DNA of 64,000 nt from Boswellia sacra (GCA_013180625.2 SNVD02013895.1:434001-498000); one strand, 5' to 3'. Shown: positions 1-11,310, counted from the stretch's first letter. A program made the numbers and translations. Notes: generated from the sequence alone by a model not told the origin.

Positions 1-1274
1 ATGAGTTCAAATCTGAAAGTGTGCATCATACTATTTGCCAAGTGATTTCTCATTTTTGGGATAATTTGTCTTCTATGTAAATAGTTTTGGATCTTTCGGG
101 CTATGCTTCTCTTAATCAGTATTTTTTTTTTCTTTTATGATATCTTATATGATTGTCATTTACAATCAATATGCATTTTATTTACATTTTTCTTTTGCTT
201 ATTGTTGTTTTTATCTTTGTATTAGACGTTGCATTTGAGCGGTAAGGTTCATAACGTTCCCCTCTAACTAGGTGTTATTATTTCTTTTATCATTAACAAA
301 AAATTTTCTCATTCCGCCGAGATTATTCAATTAAAGAAAAAAAAAATTGTATAGTCATTAAATGGTATATCTATTATGTTGAAAATTGTAATCATGCAAG
401 TGGCCACCTTTCTGGTGGAGAAAACTATGTTTTGGATTGGAGTAGGAAACATAGTAGTTCTAACATGAATGCCATGTCCATATTCAGGAATAGTGCATGA
501 TTGGTTTTTATCATTGTTATTGTTTAAGGAAAACCTGTCATGGCTTGAGAAATAATAAGCTCACTAGTAGAAAAGATCAAACATATGATGAAGTTGTGAT
601 AAATGGAGTAAAAGTTGAACGACAGAAATCGAGGTCTGCTTTGATCAATAAAGCCACTGAACATGAGCGCAACTGGAGTCCAACTCTTCTTCTTTCTTGA
701 AGTAATAAATTTTTTATTTTTAAAACATAAATACTATTTTAATTTTTAAATAATTTAATTAAATATCTTTATAATGTCATATTGGATTAACTATTTTGTG
801 CAATTTTTGGCTCTATTTGTTTATGAATCTAAATCCTGTTTTCTGTGCTGCACATTTTCCAATTCAATTTACATTCAATCTCAACTATATATCCTTTTCA
901 AAATTCAAAATAATTCAAAATTAACCACATATTCCTAAATTCAATTGAAAACAAAAATATCGGATTCATAAACGAACACAACCTTTATGTTTTAATTGAA
1001 CCTCGGGAATATGGCGTATATATGATATGAGGCCCAAGAATTCCTCCAACATGGATCCTAAGTAATGTAATGCAATTCAATTCCTTCTGCAAATCACGAA
1101 GACAATCCATATAATTTCACAAAATATACTTAGAGCAACATCATTTCGATAACGGAGGGCAAAATAAAATTTCCCTTCCGAGTTGTAAAATTTCGTGAGT
1201 TACAAGCCATGGACGGTTGAAGAGGATAAGATTCCTTTGCTTGTTTATCATTCAAACTAGTTTGATACTGCAGT
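1..1274. repeat. CNL cluster flank repeat, copy 1
   Basis: This stretch matches, with scattered differences, the 3'-flank sequence that recurs downstream of the CNL genes at about 24.6-25.4, 28.0-29.0, 31.2-31.9 and 40.1-40.8 kb. Shared landmarks are CAAATCTGAAAGTGTGCATC near the left edge, a short poly-pyrimidine block, and a block around 1000-1200 that matches 31680-31900. The short open frame at 497-700 lies inside the repeat, is not conserved in the other copies and looks non-coding. I infer a leftover of an older tandem duplication unit; no gene is seen. Confidence 0.7.
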
Positions 1275-1415
1275 TAGCTGTTCAATGTTTTCATATTTTA
1301 ATTATTACGGAAGGTCCCGCTATTAAATGCACGAGCAAAGTAACGATTATATTTTACACATGATCTTCAAGTGCCTTTACTTCAATTTCAAGTAGCTAAG
1401 AAGATGCAAAATTTA

Positions 1416-2662
1416 GGGCTAGTTTGGGGTTGCTGTTGATGCGAAAAAAAAAAAATCACTTTTTTTTTTTGCAGTAACTACATCCTAGGGGCGTTTAACA
1501 TTGTTTCAAAAAAATTCTAGTGTAGAAAAAATCAGTTTAGAGAAGGAGTCCAAGGCCACGTGCTTTTGGAAATTAGATTCTGCTTCTAAAGATTGAAATG
1601 TCAAAATTATCTCAACAAAAAACAACAATATAAAATTATAATTCTTTATTAAATGTTTTATCAAGTTTAGACTTATAGTATTCTTTATTTTTATAAAATA
1701 GTTTTTTTTTTGGAATAAAATTAAAAACTTGTGGGATATGCCACTGGAGTAGTCACTGGATCAACGCTAGAGTGGTTGTTGGAAACCGTCATCGGAGCAC
1801 GGCCTTGATATCCGCATGATCAGATTGATTGCTAGAAGGCGATCTATGCAACTATGAAGGAATCGGCGGCAGAAAGTTTGGCGTTTTATGGCAAAACACG
1901 ACAAAACTTTTAATAATCGTAACTTTCACCACTTGAAATCTTTCTACCTTTGGATAGGTTGAACTAGAGCCGATCAATTCGACACCAGCAATGTCGTCAG
2001 ATGTTCCTAGTGATGATGGCTAGTGACGAACTACAGCAATGGTCCGGTGACTTTGCGGTGTTTTTTTTTTAAATTTTTTAATTGTTTTCAAATTTCATAG
2101 AATATTAATTACTAAAATTTAAATGAATATAATTTAATTTAAAAACATATTAAATAAACATTATTAATTAATAGAATTTTATAAATTGTAAATAATATTA
2201 TAAATAATTTTTTGTATTAAGTGTAAATTTTTAGATTAATTTGATTGTGATATAAATTAAAAATTAAATTTAAACTTTGATATGACCTATGCAGTCATAC
2301 ATTTACATAAATTAAAAAAAATTGTTTATACTTCTAAAATATTATAAAATATTTATATTTATTAAAACAAATTTATGTATAATTTATTCTAAATACTTAA
2401 AATAATTATTATAAAATATTAATAATTAATTATTATAAAGAAATAATATATATATATATATATATATCCATTTTGGTTATTTACATATAATAAAAGTTAC
2501 AACAATAGCAATTTCGAACACCTCTATCATGTTTTTGAAAAGCAAAATTGTTTTTAAAAGTTGGTTTACGAAACACCCTCACACTTTTTTTAAAATTGAT
2601 TTTTTTTAACAACAAATCAGAAAGTACTTTCTTCTACAGGACCAATAATCCCAAACTAGCCC
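1416..2662. mobile_element. PIF/Harbinger-like non-autonomous DNA transposon
   Basis: The element begins GGGCTAGTTTGGG (1416-1428) and ends with the exact inverse CCCAAACTAGCCC (2650-2662), and both ends are flanked by TTA (1413-1415 and 2663-2665). Terminal repeats of this style with a TTA target duplication are the signature of PIF/Harbinger elements. The 1247-bp interior is AT-rich and has no open frame of useful length, so it would depend on a transposase made elsewhere. The corresponding flank copy near 31.93-31.96 kb lacks this sequence. Confidence 0.8.
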
Positions 2663-2819
2663 TTAAGGCCCTGCCTTTGGCCCAATTGATTCTATGCCAG
2701 TAACTAGAGCTGATGAATTCAGCAATTGAACCTAAGGACGTAAATACGTCTCAGAAATGTGGAGGAAAATCAAGGTATAAATTTCAAACACTTTAGCTAA
2801 TAAGACCATCTAACACTTA

Positions 2820-3866
2820 GGTGGTGTTTGTTTAAATCACTTAACATTTTTTAGATCTAAATACTTTTTAGCATTTAATTTATACCACTTAATAAGATGT
2901 TTATTTGCTCTTTTGCATACTACTTAAAAAAAGTGGTAAGAGTGCACATTATTTTTAACATGACATTCTTATCCTTATAATAAAAATATAAAATATTTAT
3001 ATTACATTTGTGCAAATTCTTAAAATTAAATCAGAATTCTTTTTTCATTCAAATAACTAATGTTATATTTATTACAATCTTTTAAAAATGAAATATTTAT
3101 TTGTGTTATGAAAATTAAAATATATGGCTTTAAATATTTAATAGTTTACAAAATTAAATTGAAATATTAATATAGTAATATATTAATAAGCTTATTTATT
3201 ATAAAAACCAATATATTTATATTTTGTTTGATATAAGTCAAGATTATCAATAATTATATACTTTAATTATGTTTAATTAATTTATTACATTAAATTTTTA
3301 TTTATATTAATTTTATTAACCAATGCATGTAAAACAAGTCAAATTTTAAAATTATATTATTAAATTTTTATTTATATTAATTTTATTAACCAATGCATAT
3401 TTATTAAATAAATTATATTATTGTAATTATTCTTTTTATATATTTTATATCATATATATACATAATTTATTTTTAAATTAAAATTTCAATTGCAATGCAG
3501 TAAATAATATTATATTATTTAAATATTTTATTTAAAACAAAAAATAAACAATTTTAATAAAAATAAAATATTTAATATTGATATATTTTTATTTTTAATA
3601 TTAAATATTTTTAGTTAATTATATAACTTTTAGTAATTGAATATAAAGAGTATTTATGGAATAAAATTATCACAAGAGGACAGTTTAGATATTTCAAATT
3701 TTTCAGACATTTGGAAGAAAAAAAGTGATAAATTTTTACTTTTTATTTTCAGACAATTTTATCTGAAAATAAGTAATTAGATGTAAAAATAAATAAACAT
3801 ATAAAAAATTTTTAGTCTCTTAAATCTGAATTAATTCAAATTTCAGTGGCCCAATCAAACGGGCTC
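2820..3866. mobile_element. Second TTA-flanked MITE-like element, with empty site at about 32228
   Basis: The left end GGTGGTGTTTGTTT and the inverse of the right end, GAGCCCGTTTGATT, are imperfect terminal inverted repeats. TTA flanks both ends (2817-2819 and 3867-3869). The paralogous sequence near 32221-32240 reads straight across the site (AACACTT then GTCATT) with no insert, which directly shows that this is an insertion. The interior is extremely AT-rich and non-coding. Family assignment to PIF/Harbinger rests on the TTA duplication; the terminal repeats are weak. Confidence 0.7.
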
Positions 3867-3869
3867 TTA

Positions 3870-3965
3870 GTCATTACAAAATTTTTCCACCAATGGCTCC
3901 CATTTTCTGATTTTCTAGTCATTGCAAAAATTTTCCCCCAATGGCTCCCAATTTCTGATTTTCTC
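3870..3965. repeat. 48-bp tandem duplication
   Basis: Two adjacent copies of a 48-bp unit start with GTCATT at 3870 and 3918 and each contains CAATGGCTCCCA. The paralogous sequence at 32229-32277 has one copy, so this is a local duplication in this flank copy. The open frame covering it (3846-4031) exists only because of the duplication and is not considered a gene. Confidence 0.75.
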
Positions 3966-4371
3966 AGCTTGGCCCCTCAAGCCTTATCTTCTGCACCTGG
4001 ACAAGTAAAGGTTCTTGATTTATCGTCTTAATAATCTGTTGAAGCCAACATGCATTTAGCTTATAATTATTTTAGTTCGATGTTTGAATTAACCTTCGAT
4101 TTTGGCATGATTATGTTGTGACTACGATTAATAATTAATGAGATATTTCTAAATGATCAACACAAAAGCAAAACAATGAAGAACACCAATATCAATAGCG
4201 TGGTTCGATTTTATCTAACTGTTATCATTGATTAGATAATGTAATATTAACTATTTTATATTCTTGTTTTTATTGAATGTAGGGAGAGGGAAAAATAAGA
4301 GTAGGCTTTTGGTAGGCCCATCTAGTTAACATTTAAGCCTAGTAATAAACCCAAGATTATTTACCTCTCGT
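3966..4371. repeat. CNL cluster flank repeat, colinear with 32.27-32.67 kb
   Basis: This non-coding stretch aligns with 32270-32670; for example ATCTGTTGAAGCCAACATGC occurs in both (near 4035 and 32349). It continues the homology that starts at position 1 and is interrupted by the two elements before it. No gene is seen. Confidence 0.7.
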
Positions 4372-5578
4372 TCGGGTAACGAAACTAGATTGCACTGCAA
4401 TTAAGATTACGATTGAAACTGAGAGTTTGAGATTGAATTATATATAGGACGGTCTTATGTTTGGTGTGATATAGAACTGGACTATAAAATTAATGATAAT
4501 TTTTAAAAAATTAATTTTAAACATAAATTTTTTTAACTTTTATTCAAAATTAAATTGATAAAAAAATAATTTAATTATTTATAAAATATTTTACAATATT
4601 ATATTAATTTTATTTAATGATATAATATATTTATATTTATCATATTTATATATAATAATTTTCTATTATCCAATAATAAATTGTTTATTATATAAAATAT
4701 TTATGTTATAATATTTTACTAATTTATTTATATGTTATTATTTATTTTAATTTAATTTTAAAAATAATATTATTCTAATTATTTATACAATATTTTACAA
4801 TATTATACTAATTTTTATTGAATGTTATAATGTATTTTTATTTATCATTTATATTTATAATATTATAATTCTTTTAAATTATTAATTCCGTATATAATAA
4901 ATTTATTTTATAGTGTTTTACATATTTATTTATTATTTTATCATCTATTATAATTTAATTTTAAAATAATATTATTTTAAATATTATTTAAGATAATTAT
5001 TAATGTTGTGATAATAGAAAATTATATTGTATTTTAATATTTATTTAATAATAGTTTATTTATTTATGCTCTATTTTATTATTATTTATATCAATTTTAG
5101 TCATGAAAAAAATCGATTTTTAATATAAATTATTTTATATAGTTATTAATGGTATGATAATATTATATATTCTATTTTAATATTTATAGAGTAATATTAT
5201 GGTTATTTATTTATTATTATATTGTTATTTCTATTAATTTCAATTATAAAAATAATATTATTTTTAAATATAAACTATTTAATATATTATTAATAATACG
5301 ATAATCTAAATTTTTATTGCATTTTAATATTTATTTAATTATTTAATTATTTATTCAAAAAAAAAGAAAAAATAAAAAGATAAAAAGGGATGTTGTGGTT
5401 CCAGTGACCCACCTCCCCCATGGGTCTCTGGAGTCCCAGAAAATTGGGACTAAAGGGGGTATGGGGATCAAATGCTAGTCCTGGTCCCTCCCTCTAAAAC
5501 CAAGCCAAACACAAGGATTAGGCCAAATTTTTTCAAAATAGTCCGGTCCTTGCAGATAGTCCAGCTCCCATACATGGC
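4372..5578. mobile_element. AT-rich composite insertion, probably nested MITEs
   Basis: The flank homology with 32.6-32.7 kb stops after CCTCT at 4371 and resumes at about 5579 (TTTTAAATTAAGCAAG here, TTTTAAATTAAGTAAG there), so roughly 1.2 kb has been inserted. Within it, sequence near 4450 (TCTTATGTTTGG) is mirrored near 5505-5520 (inverse CCTTGTGTTTGG), suggesting terminal repeats of an inner element. The core at 4500-5370 is almost pure A/T with diverged internal repeats. No open frame is present. Exact ends and superfamily are uncertain. Confidence 0.5.
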
Positions 5579-6348
5579 CTTAATGTTTTAAATTAAGCAA
5601 GAGAGACAAATTTTTTGTGAATGGAAATTGCATGACTAAAGCATGTATGACAAGGCAAAGCCTCTTAGATTTAGTTTGATCATACTTTTAACTTAAAAAT
5701 AGTTGATTATGTAGTAAATAGTCATTTGTTTATTGTTTTGATAGTTAATAAAGCTACAAATTTTATTTTAATGATTAAAGCGAGTCATGATATGTCCACC
5801 TGTATTCCATTTCTCGATTAGTGACACCAACCCACTTAAAACTTTAATAAATATAACTATTAAAGTTATCATTTTCAAAGGAAAATTGAAAGCAAAAGGT
5901 GGTCGAAAATCTTAACTTCAGGTTGATCAAGATTTTGGGCTGACTACTTTCATTAAAGTCTTTCTTTTGTGTATTAATTTAATCACCAATCAATGAGGTA
6001 AAAATTAATATTGTAATCAATAATCAATATAATATCATCCATTACCGTTGCCTAAACCAGTGACATCACCCTTAATTTTATGTGTTAATATATATTAAAC
6101 TAATTGATATTAATAAAACCAAACAAATATTTGGAATATCAATTGAATTAAAAACCCAAAATATATGTCATTTGTAAAATTAAACGTAGGAATCATAGAA
6201 TAATATATAATTTATCCAAATAAATGTGTTTTATATTAGCTGTTCGGGATATGTTGAAGGTAGATATTACATAATAATATAGAAAAGGAACTTTTTTAAT
6301 TATTTAATAAGTTTTAAATAGGAGAAACTGTCATTCTATGAAGCATTA
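5579..6348. repeat. CNL upstream-region repeat, colinear with 32.68-33.66 kb
   Basis: This non-coding stretch resembles the far-upstream sequence of the CNL units; GATAGTTAATAAAG and the AACCCACTTAAAACTTT block are shared with 33.0-33.7 kb. It ends in CTATGAAGCATTA, the counterpart of the CATTAGAAAACTA sequence present upstream of CNL-1 and CNL-2. The gypsy element that follows is inserted here. Confidence 0.65.
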
Positions 6349-6857
6349 TGTTACGACCCGTCAGAATCGCTTGCAAGAGTGGTCCAGAAATATGCAAGGC
6401 TGGGCAAGTTCAAGCCCGTTTTCTAGAACTCTCTAGCCAGGCCAAGTGCTAGAACCTCCCTTAATAAATATCTAAGATATTTGTAGGCTACCTCATGTAA
6501 ATATCTAGATATTTTATGAGGCAATTCTAGAGTATAAACTAGAACCGTCGAATGTAATAAATCTTGGTCGTCCATTGAGGAGGTGGTTCACTATAAATAC
6601 CCCTCCTAGGTGTAATTGTAAGGCAATCAAGCCAAGTCCCATATAAGCTTTTGTAAAAAGTTCTCAAGTAATACAGAAGCTTTCTTCCTTAGCAACACTC
6701 GTTCCTACACTTCTCTTTGCCTAAAAGCTCTTTAGCTCAACGATCCTAACCCCTCCTTGAGCGAGAAGTGATCATTTAGGCTTGCTTAGCAACTTTCGGG
6801 TTCAAGTTGTTTAAGCACCGCATGAGCAAAGCTGCGCCAAACTCTAAGCTCGTGACA
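6349..6857 (+). repeat. 5' LTR of the gypsy element
   Basis: The 509-bp repeat starts TGTTACGACCCG and ends CTCGTGACA. It matches the 3' LTR at 8948-9160 and 11002-11306 with a low level of substitution. CACTATAAATACCCCTCC near 6590 is a plausible TATA-type promoter for the element transcript. Confidence 0.9.
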
Positions 6858-6859
6858 GT

Positions 6860-6871
6860 TGATATCAGAGC
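6860..6871 (+). other. Primer-binding site, initiator-Met tRNA type
   Basis: TGATATCAGAGC lies two bases after the 5' LTR. It differs by one base from TGGTATCAGAGC, the usual plant initiator-methionine tRNA primer site of LTR retrotransposons. Confidence 0.75.
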
Positions 6872-6892
6872 ACGGTTCGAGCACAAGAGCAA

Positions 6893-8056
6893 ATGACATC
6901 TGACATTGAAGTGGCGGTGGAAGAACAAGTACGCGGACGCGAGGAGCAAGTTCAGCCACAAGCACGAGGCAAACGTGGCAAGTCGAAAGCTCCGCCCGCC
7001 GAAGTCTTGGAGTCTCGTGTTGCTAACATGGAGGAAGCCATCTCGGGGATGGACAATGTGATTGAGGGTCTCACCAACCGTCTTGATGGCCTAGAGACGG
7101 ACTATGGAGAGATTGCTCAAGCCACAAAGTCTAGCATTCTCGAGTATAGCAAGTCCTACAAGGACGAGCTTCAAAACCTTACACGAGAACTCCACGGCTT
7201 GCGGAACTTTGTGGAGCTTGAATTGCAGGCGATCTGTGAGGAAGTGGAGGAAGTTCGCACGGAATGGGATAGGCATCGTTGCGATCGAGCTAGCTCATCC
7301 TACACAAGTGCTAGCCCACTCAGCACCATGCAAGTGCCTACCCTCGCTACTTACCATGGCGCCCGCAATGCCACCGAAGTGGAGAACTTCTTGTTCGGCC
7401 TTGAGCAATACTATGAGGCCAAGGGTGTCCATGACAATGCGTCGAGAATCGGCATTGCGCCCACATTCCTACGGGATGCTGCCCAATTGTGGTGGCATCG
7501 CAAGCATGGCGACGCGGGCAAGGGCATTTGTTCGCTCCGCACATGGGAGGACTTTAAGAGGGAGCTTCAAAAGCATTTCTCCCCAAGCAATGCCGAGAAG
7601 GAGGCAAGGGGCCGCCTCCGTCGGTTGAAGCAATACGGCACTATCCAGGATTATATTAAGGAGTTTACAACAATAATCCTGGAAATTGAAGGCATGTCCG
7701 ACAAGGACTCCCTCTTCTACTTCCTTGACGGGTTCAAGGATTGGGCGAGGGTTGAGCTTAAAAGGCGTGGCGTATGAGATCTTGACGAAGCCATAGCCAC
7801 GACCAAATCCCTCACGGACTATGTGTCCTAATCCAAGCAATGGAAGACCGGCCATACTGATGGTGGGGAAGAGTGGAGCGCCGAAGAGGATCATAGCAAC
7901 AATGAAGGAGGTGCTCGCCAAGCTTCGAGGGGTGACAAGCACGACAAACCTAGCAAAGGTAAGTCCGTTTCCCCTAAGCCCTAGAGCCCTTGTTTCATTT
8001 GTGATGGCCTTCATTGGGTACGGGATTGCCCAAAGAGGAAAACCCTCAATGCCTTA
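6893..8056 (+). pseudogene. gypsy gag remnant with zinc knuckle
   Basis: The frame opens with an ATG at 6893 and is clear to 7777 (294 codons). It encodes a charged, coiled-coil-prone N-terminus (residues ~30-130) followed by a Retrotrans_gag domain: LWWHRKH near residue 200, then TWEDFKRELQKHF and the QYGTIQDYIKEF region. A stop at 7775-7777 and further stops interrupt the continuation, which still encodes a zinc knuckle (CFICDGLHWVRDCPKR, about 7993-8040). The product would have been the capsid-nucleocapsid protein of virus-like particles. Opposite-strand and alternate-frame openings over this region are GC-driven shadows. Confidence 0.85.
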
Positions 8057-8101
8057 GCAGCTCAATATGAGGGCGTACAAGTTGGAGAACCTCAAGCGGA
8101 G

Positions 8102-8947
8102 ATGGGTTCTCTCCATATCATCGGAGTACTCAAGAGACCCACACATGCTAATAAGGGTCTCATGTACGTGCATGCCAATATCAATGGCAAGGATGTGCGT
8201 ACGATGCTCATCACAGGAGCCACGCACAACTTCATTTCTGTAGAAGAGGCCAAGCGGATAGGCCTCAATTATACTAAGGGTGGAGGTATGATCAAGGCGG
8301 TAAACTCACCCGTCAAGGTAATTTTAGGAGTGTCCAAGGTGACTTCGGTATAGCTTGGCACATAGAACGGCAAGCTAGGCTTCTCCATCGTCTCCATGGA
8401 CGATTTTCAAGTAGTGTTAGGGATGGAGTTCTTCGACCAAGCCCATGCCTCCCTCATACCAGCATCTAACTCCCTCAACATCCTCGATGGGAGCCAATCA
8501 TGCTTGGTCATGGCGGAATGTGCAGTCAAGGTTGAGAGCAAGGCAATGTCCGCACTACAACTTATGCAAGGAACGAGGAAGGATCCGAACCTCCTTGCCA
8601 ACGTTCGGAAGCGAAACGATGAGAAGAACATTGTTGTTGCCAAAAACCTAATGCCACGGCAAGTCAAGACCATCCTTGAGAAGTGCAAGGATTTTACACC
8701 CCATGGGCCACCAGAGAGGCTACCGCCAAGACGAGAGGCTCACCAAGGCAAGTTAGAGCCCGACGCCAAACCTCCATGCAAAGCGCCCCATCACATGACA
8801 CCACCCACGCTTGCAAATAAGGCAACCAAGAGGCGACGCAAGCACGCGAGGGGGAAGCATCAACATGAAGGAAAGGCCACTCACATGCAACCAATGATAC
8901 ATCCTCAAAGACGCGACGGGGACGTCGCGAAAATAGGTGGGGGAGGA
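8102..8947 (+). pseudogene. gypsy protease remnant joined to a truncated RT start and purine tract
   Basis: After the zinc knuckle comes a retropepsin-like segment with TGATHNFIS (about 8212-8240). The position just before TGATH, normally the catalytic aspartate, reads Ile (MLITGATH). Stops near 8351 break the frame; the GMEFFD block of the same domain follows at 8421. A segment around 8700-8800 resembles the conserved lead-in to gypsy reverse transcriptase (LPPRRE, then AKPPCKAP), after which the frame passes into unrelated basic sequence. A large deletion has therefore removed RT, RNase H and integrase. A purine-rich tract (AGGTGGGGGAGGA, 8935-8947) directly precedes the 3' LTR. Confidence 0.75.
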
Positions 8948-9160
8948 TGTCACGACCCGTCCGAATCGCTTGCAAGAGTAGTCCAGAAATATGCAAGGCT
9001 TGGCAAGTCCAAGCCCGTTTTCTAGAACTCTCTAGCCAGGCCAAGTGCTAGAACCTCCCTTAATAAATATCTAAGATATTTGTAGGCTACCTCATGTAAA
9101 TATCTAAATATTTTAGGAGGCAATTCTAGAGTACAAACTAGAACCGTCAGATGTAATAAA
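8948..9160 (+). repeat. 3' LTR of the gypsy element, first part
   Basis: This is the left 213 bp of the 3' LTR, starting TGTCACGACCCG. It is cut off by the solo LTR at 9161; the last five bases, ATAAA, are that insertion's target duplication. Confidence 0.9.
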
Positions 9161-9369
9161 TGTTAGCCTTAAGGCTACATGATAATTTTGATAATAACAA
9201 TACACATTGATTCATTGTGATTTACTAACATGTTTATTTATGTGCAAGAGTAATATCATTGAAATAATTGTAAAATCAAGAAGAGGCTTATTAAAATAAA
9301 GTGTTGAAGCTAAGGAGAAGACTACATATTAAAGACACCAAAGTTTAAGAACAAGGTTTGATTCAAGGA

Positions 9370-10090
9370 ATATGACACATGAGCAATGTTTAATCAATTG
9401 GTTATATATTTCTCTACAAATGTCCAAATAACGTGATTCTTAAGCCTTTGAAAAGCTAGCTCAATTTATAACATTTCATATGCTTTAAAGAAATTCAAAT
9501 TTTAAGTGTAAGGTTGTCCAAATCATCATGCAAGTTGAAAGACAAATGGAAGCAGCTAACATGAGCACCGAATACTCTTTTGGACATATCTTGAGTTAGA
9601 AAAATCAAAATAACTTGATTCTTACGGCATTGGAAAGAGACTTAATGAGGCACATTTCATATGTTTTGAAAGAATTCAAATTTCAAATGAAAAGCTGACA
9701 TAATTGACATGCAATGTGGTGGACTGACACAGAGAAGAAAAATCAACTCACATGAGCACTGAAAGGTTTTTTGGCCATATCTTAAGATAGAGATATCCAA
9801 ATGCTTTGATTCTTAATGTTTTGGAAAGCTTATTCAAATATACAGATCTTTTATGTTTTGAAGAAATTCAAATTTCAAATAGAAGGCTGACAGAATTATC
9901 ATTCAATTTGGTGAATTGACATAAGAAAGAAAAATCAAGTCACATGAGTACCGAATGGTGTTTTGGCCATATCTTGAGCTACAGATATCTAAATGACTTG
10001 ATTCTTGATGCGTTGGAAAGCTTATTCAAATGTGCAAATCTTTTATGTTTTACAGAGTTTCAAATTTCAAACAGAATATTGACAAAAATG
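9370..10090 (+). repeat. Imperfect ~191-bp tandem repeats inside the solo LTR
   Basis: At least three diverged units can be followed by the landmark TTTTGG(A/C)CATATCTT at about 9579, 9772 and 9963 (spacing about 191-193 bp), with a further decayed unit to the left. Each unit also carries GATTCTTA, a TTGGAAAG block and AATTCAAATTT. Confidence 0.75.
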
Positions 10091-10170
10091 GTAGACAAGA
10101 TTACGGTTTTTATGATGGGCAGAAAATTTGGAGTTGGTGTCTTCACTTGACTAAGTTCATCCCATTTGCC

Positions 10171-10178
10171 TATAAAAG
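10171..10178 (+). promoter_or_regulatory. TATA box of the solo LTR
   Basis: TATAAAAG follows the tandem-repeat (U3-like) part and precedes the 65-bp repeat region, the expected place for the transcription start of an LTR. Confidence 0.55.
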
Positions 10179-10393
10179 GAGCCCTTCTCCCATGCATTCA
10201 GCAAGACAAGTAAAGTGAAGAATCCATTAAGCCACAAATAGGAAAAATATCAAGTTTAGAGAGCTTTTATATTCTTTATCTACTCTTTGAAGAGAGTTGT
10301 ACTTTTGTTGTAAAAATTTTCTTTGTTCTTGTATTGTGGTGAGATTGAGATCTTGTTGTAAAGGATAAAAGTTATCCTTGAGAGAAACTCTTT

Positions 10394-10680
10394 CCTTGGT
10401 GAGGTTGTTCATCAAGAAGAACTCTTGGTGTGGTGTTATCAAGAGTTGAAGAAAGTTGCCTTGGTGAGGTTGTTCATCAAGAAGAACTCTTGGTGTGGTG
10501 TTATCAAGAGTTGAAGGAAGTTGCCTTGGTGAGGTTGTTCATCAAGAAGAACTCTTGGTGTGGTGTTATCAAGAGTTGAAGAAAGTTGCCTTGGTGAGGT
10601 TGTTCATCAAGAAGAACTCTTGGTGTGGTGTTATCAAGAGTTGGAAGAAAAAGTCTTGGTGAGGTTGTTCATCAAGCAAG
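10394..10680 (+). repeat. 65-bp tandem repeat array inside the solo LTR
   Basis: Units start with (C/T)CTTGGTGAGGTTGTTCATC at 10394, 10459, 10524, 10589 and 10654, an exact 65-bp period. The first four are nearly identical and the fifth is partial. The array lies downstream of the TATA box, so it would be transcribed in the R/U5 part. Confidence 0.9.
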
Positions 10681-11001
10681 TTGTAAAGATTTCTACAACT
10701 TAATGGAAAGCTTAGCTCGTGGAGCTAGGAGCCCGTGGACGTAGGCAAAGTTTGCCGAACCACGTAAATTGAGTTTGCACTCTCTCTATCCCTATCTCTT
10801 TATATTTACTTGCACTTGTGATTGTTATTTATTGTCATTCTCTTGATTGCATTCTATTTTCATCTTCTTCACCTTTATTCTCAAAGAAAGAGTTAAATAA
10901 TTAATTTTGATCTTTCAAGAAAAATTTTCTAAATCAGTTTTTATAAATAAAAACCCAATTCACCCCCCCTCTTGGGTTGCCATACCTGGGTCAACAATAA
11001 A

Positions 11002-11306
11002 TCTTGGCCGTCCATTGAGGAGGTGGTTCACTATAAATACCTTTCCTAGGTGCAATTGTATGGCAATCAAGCTAAGTCCCATATAAGCCTTTGTAAAGAG
11101 TTCTCAAGTAATACAGAAGCTTTCTTCCTTAGCAACACTTGTTCCCAACCTTTCCACACTTCTCTTTGCTTAAAAGCTCTTTAGTTCAACGATCCTAACC
11201 TCTCCTTGAACGAGAAGTGATCATTTAGGCTTACTTAGCAACTTTCGGGTTCAAATTGTCTAAGCGCCGCACAAGCAAAGCTGCGTCAAACTCTAAGTTC
11301 GTGACA
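11002..11306 (+). repeat. 3' LTR of the gypsy element, second part
   Basis: This continues the LTR after the nested insertion (TCTTGGCCGTCCATTGAGG matches 6565 onward with one difference) and ends GTGACA, followed by the ATTA target duplication. Confidence 0.9.
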
Positions 11307-11310
11307 ATTA

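Larger units (their letters stand above)
9161..10996 (+). mobile_element. Copia-type (SIRE/Maximus-like) solo LTR nested in the gypsy 3' LTR
   Basis: The 1836-bp sequence starts TGTTAGCC and ends GGGTCAACA, with a perfect ATAAA duplication on each side (9156-9160, 10997-11001). The right end, with a C-run, CTCTTGGGTTGCC and GGGTCAACA, resembles the long LTRs of SIRE-type copia elements. There is no internal coding region, so this is a solo LTR left by LTR-LTR recombination. It contains two kinds of tandem repeat and a TATA box. It is younger than the gypsy element it interrupts. Confidence 0.85.
6349..11306 (+). mobile_element. Deleted Ty3/gypsy LTR retrotransposon with a nested solo LTR
   Basis: Two matching LTRs (6349-6857; 8948-9160 plus 11002-11306) begin TGT and end GTGACA. 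They enclose a primer-binding site, a gag-like region, a protease-like region and a purine tract, and the element is flanked by ATTA on both sides (6345-6348 and 11307-11310). The internal region is only about 2.1 kb: RNase H and integrase are missing and reverse transcriptase stops just after its start, so it cannot move on its own. It inserted in a CNL upstream region whose uninterrupted form survives near 13430 and 21000. A younger LTR sits in the 3' LTR. Confidence 0.9.

Noticed and set aside
7104..8014. Alternate-frame and minus-strand open frames of 174 and 181 codons over the gypsy gag
   Set aside because: They lie in the GC-rich gag region and have no recognisable domain, whereas the plus frame at 6893 has a clear gag domain.
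10394..10680. Regular array considered as a CRISPR-like repeat
   Set aside because: The units are contiguous 65-bp tandem repeats without variable spacers, inside a plant LTR.
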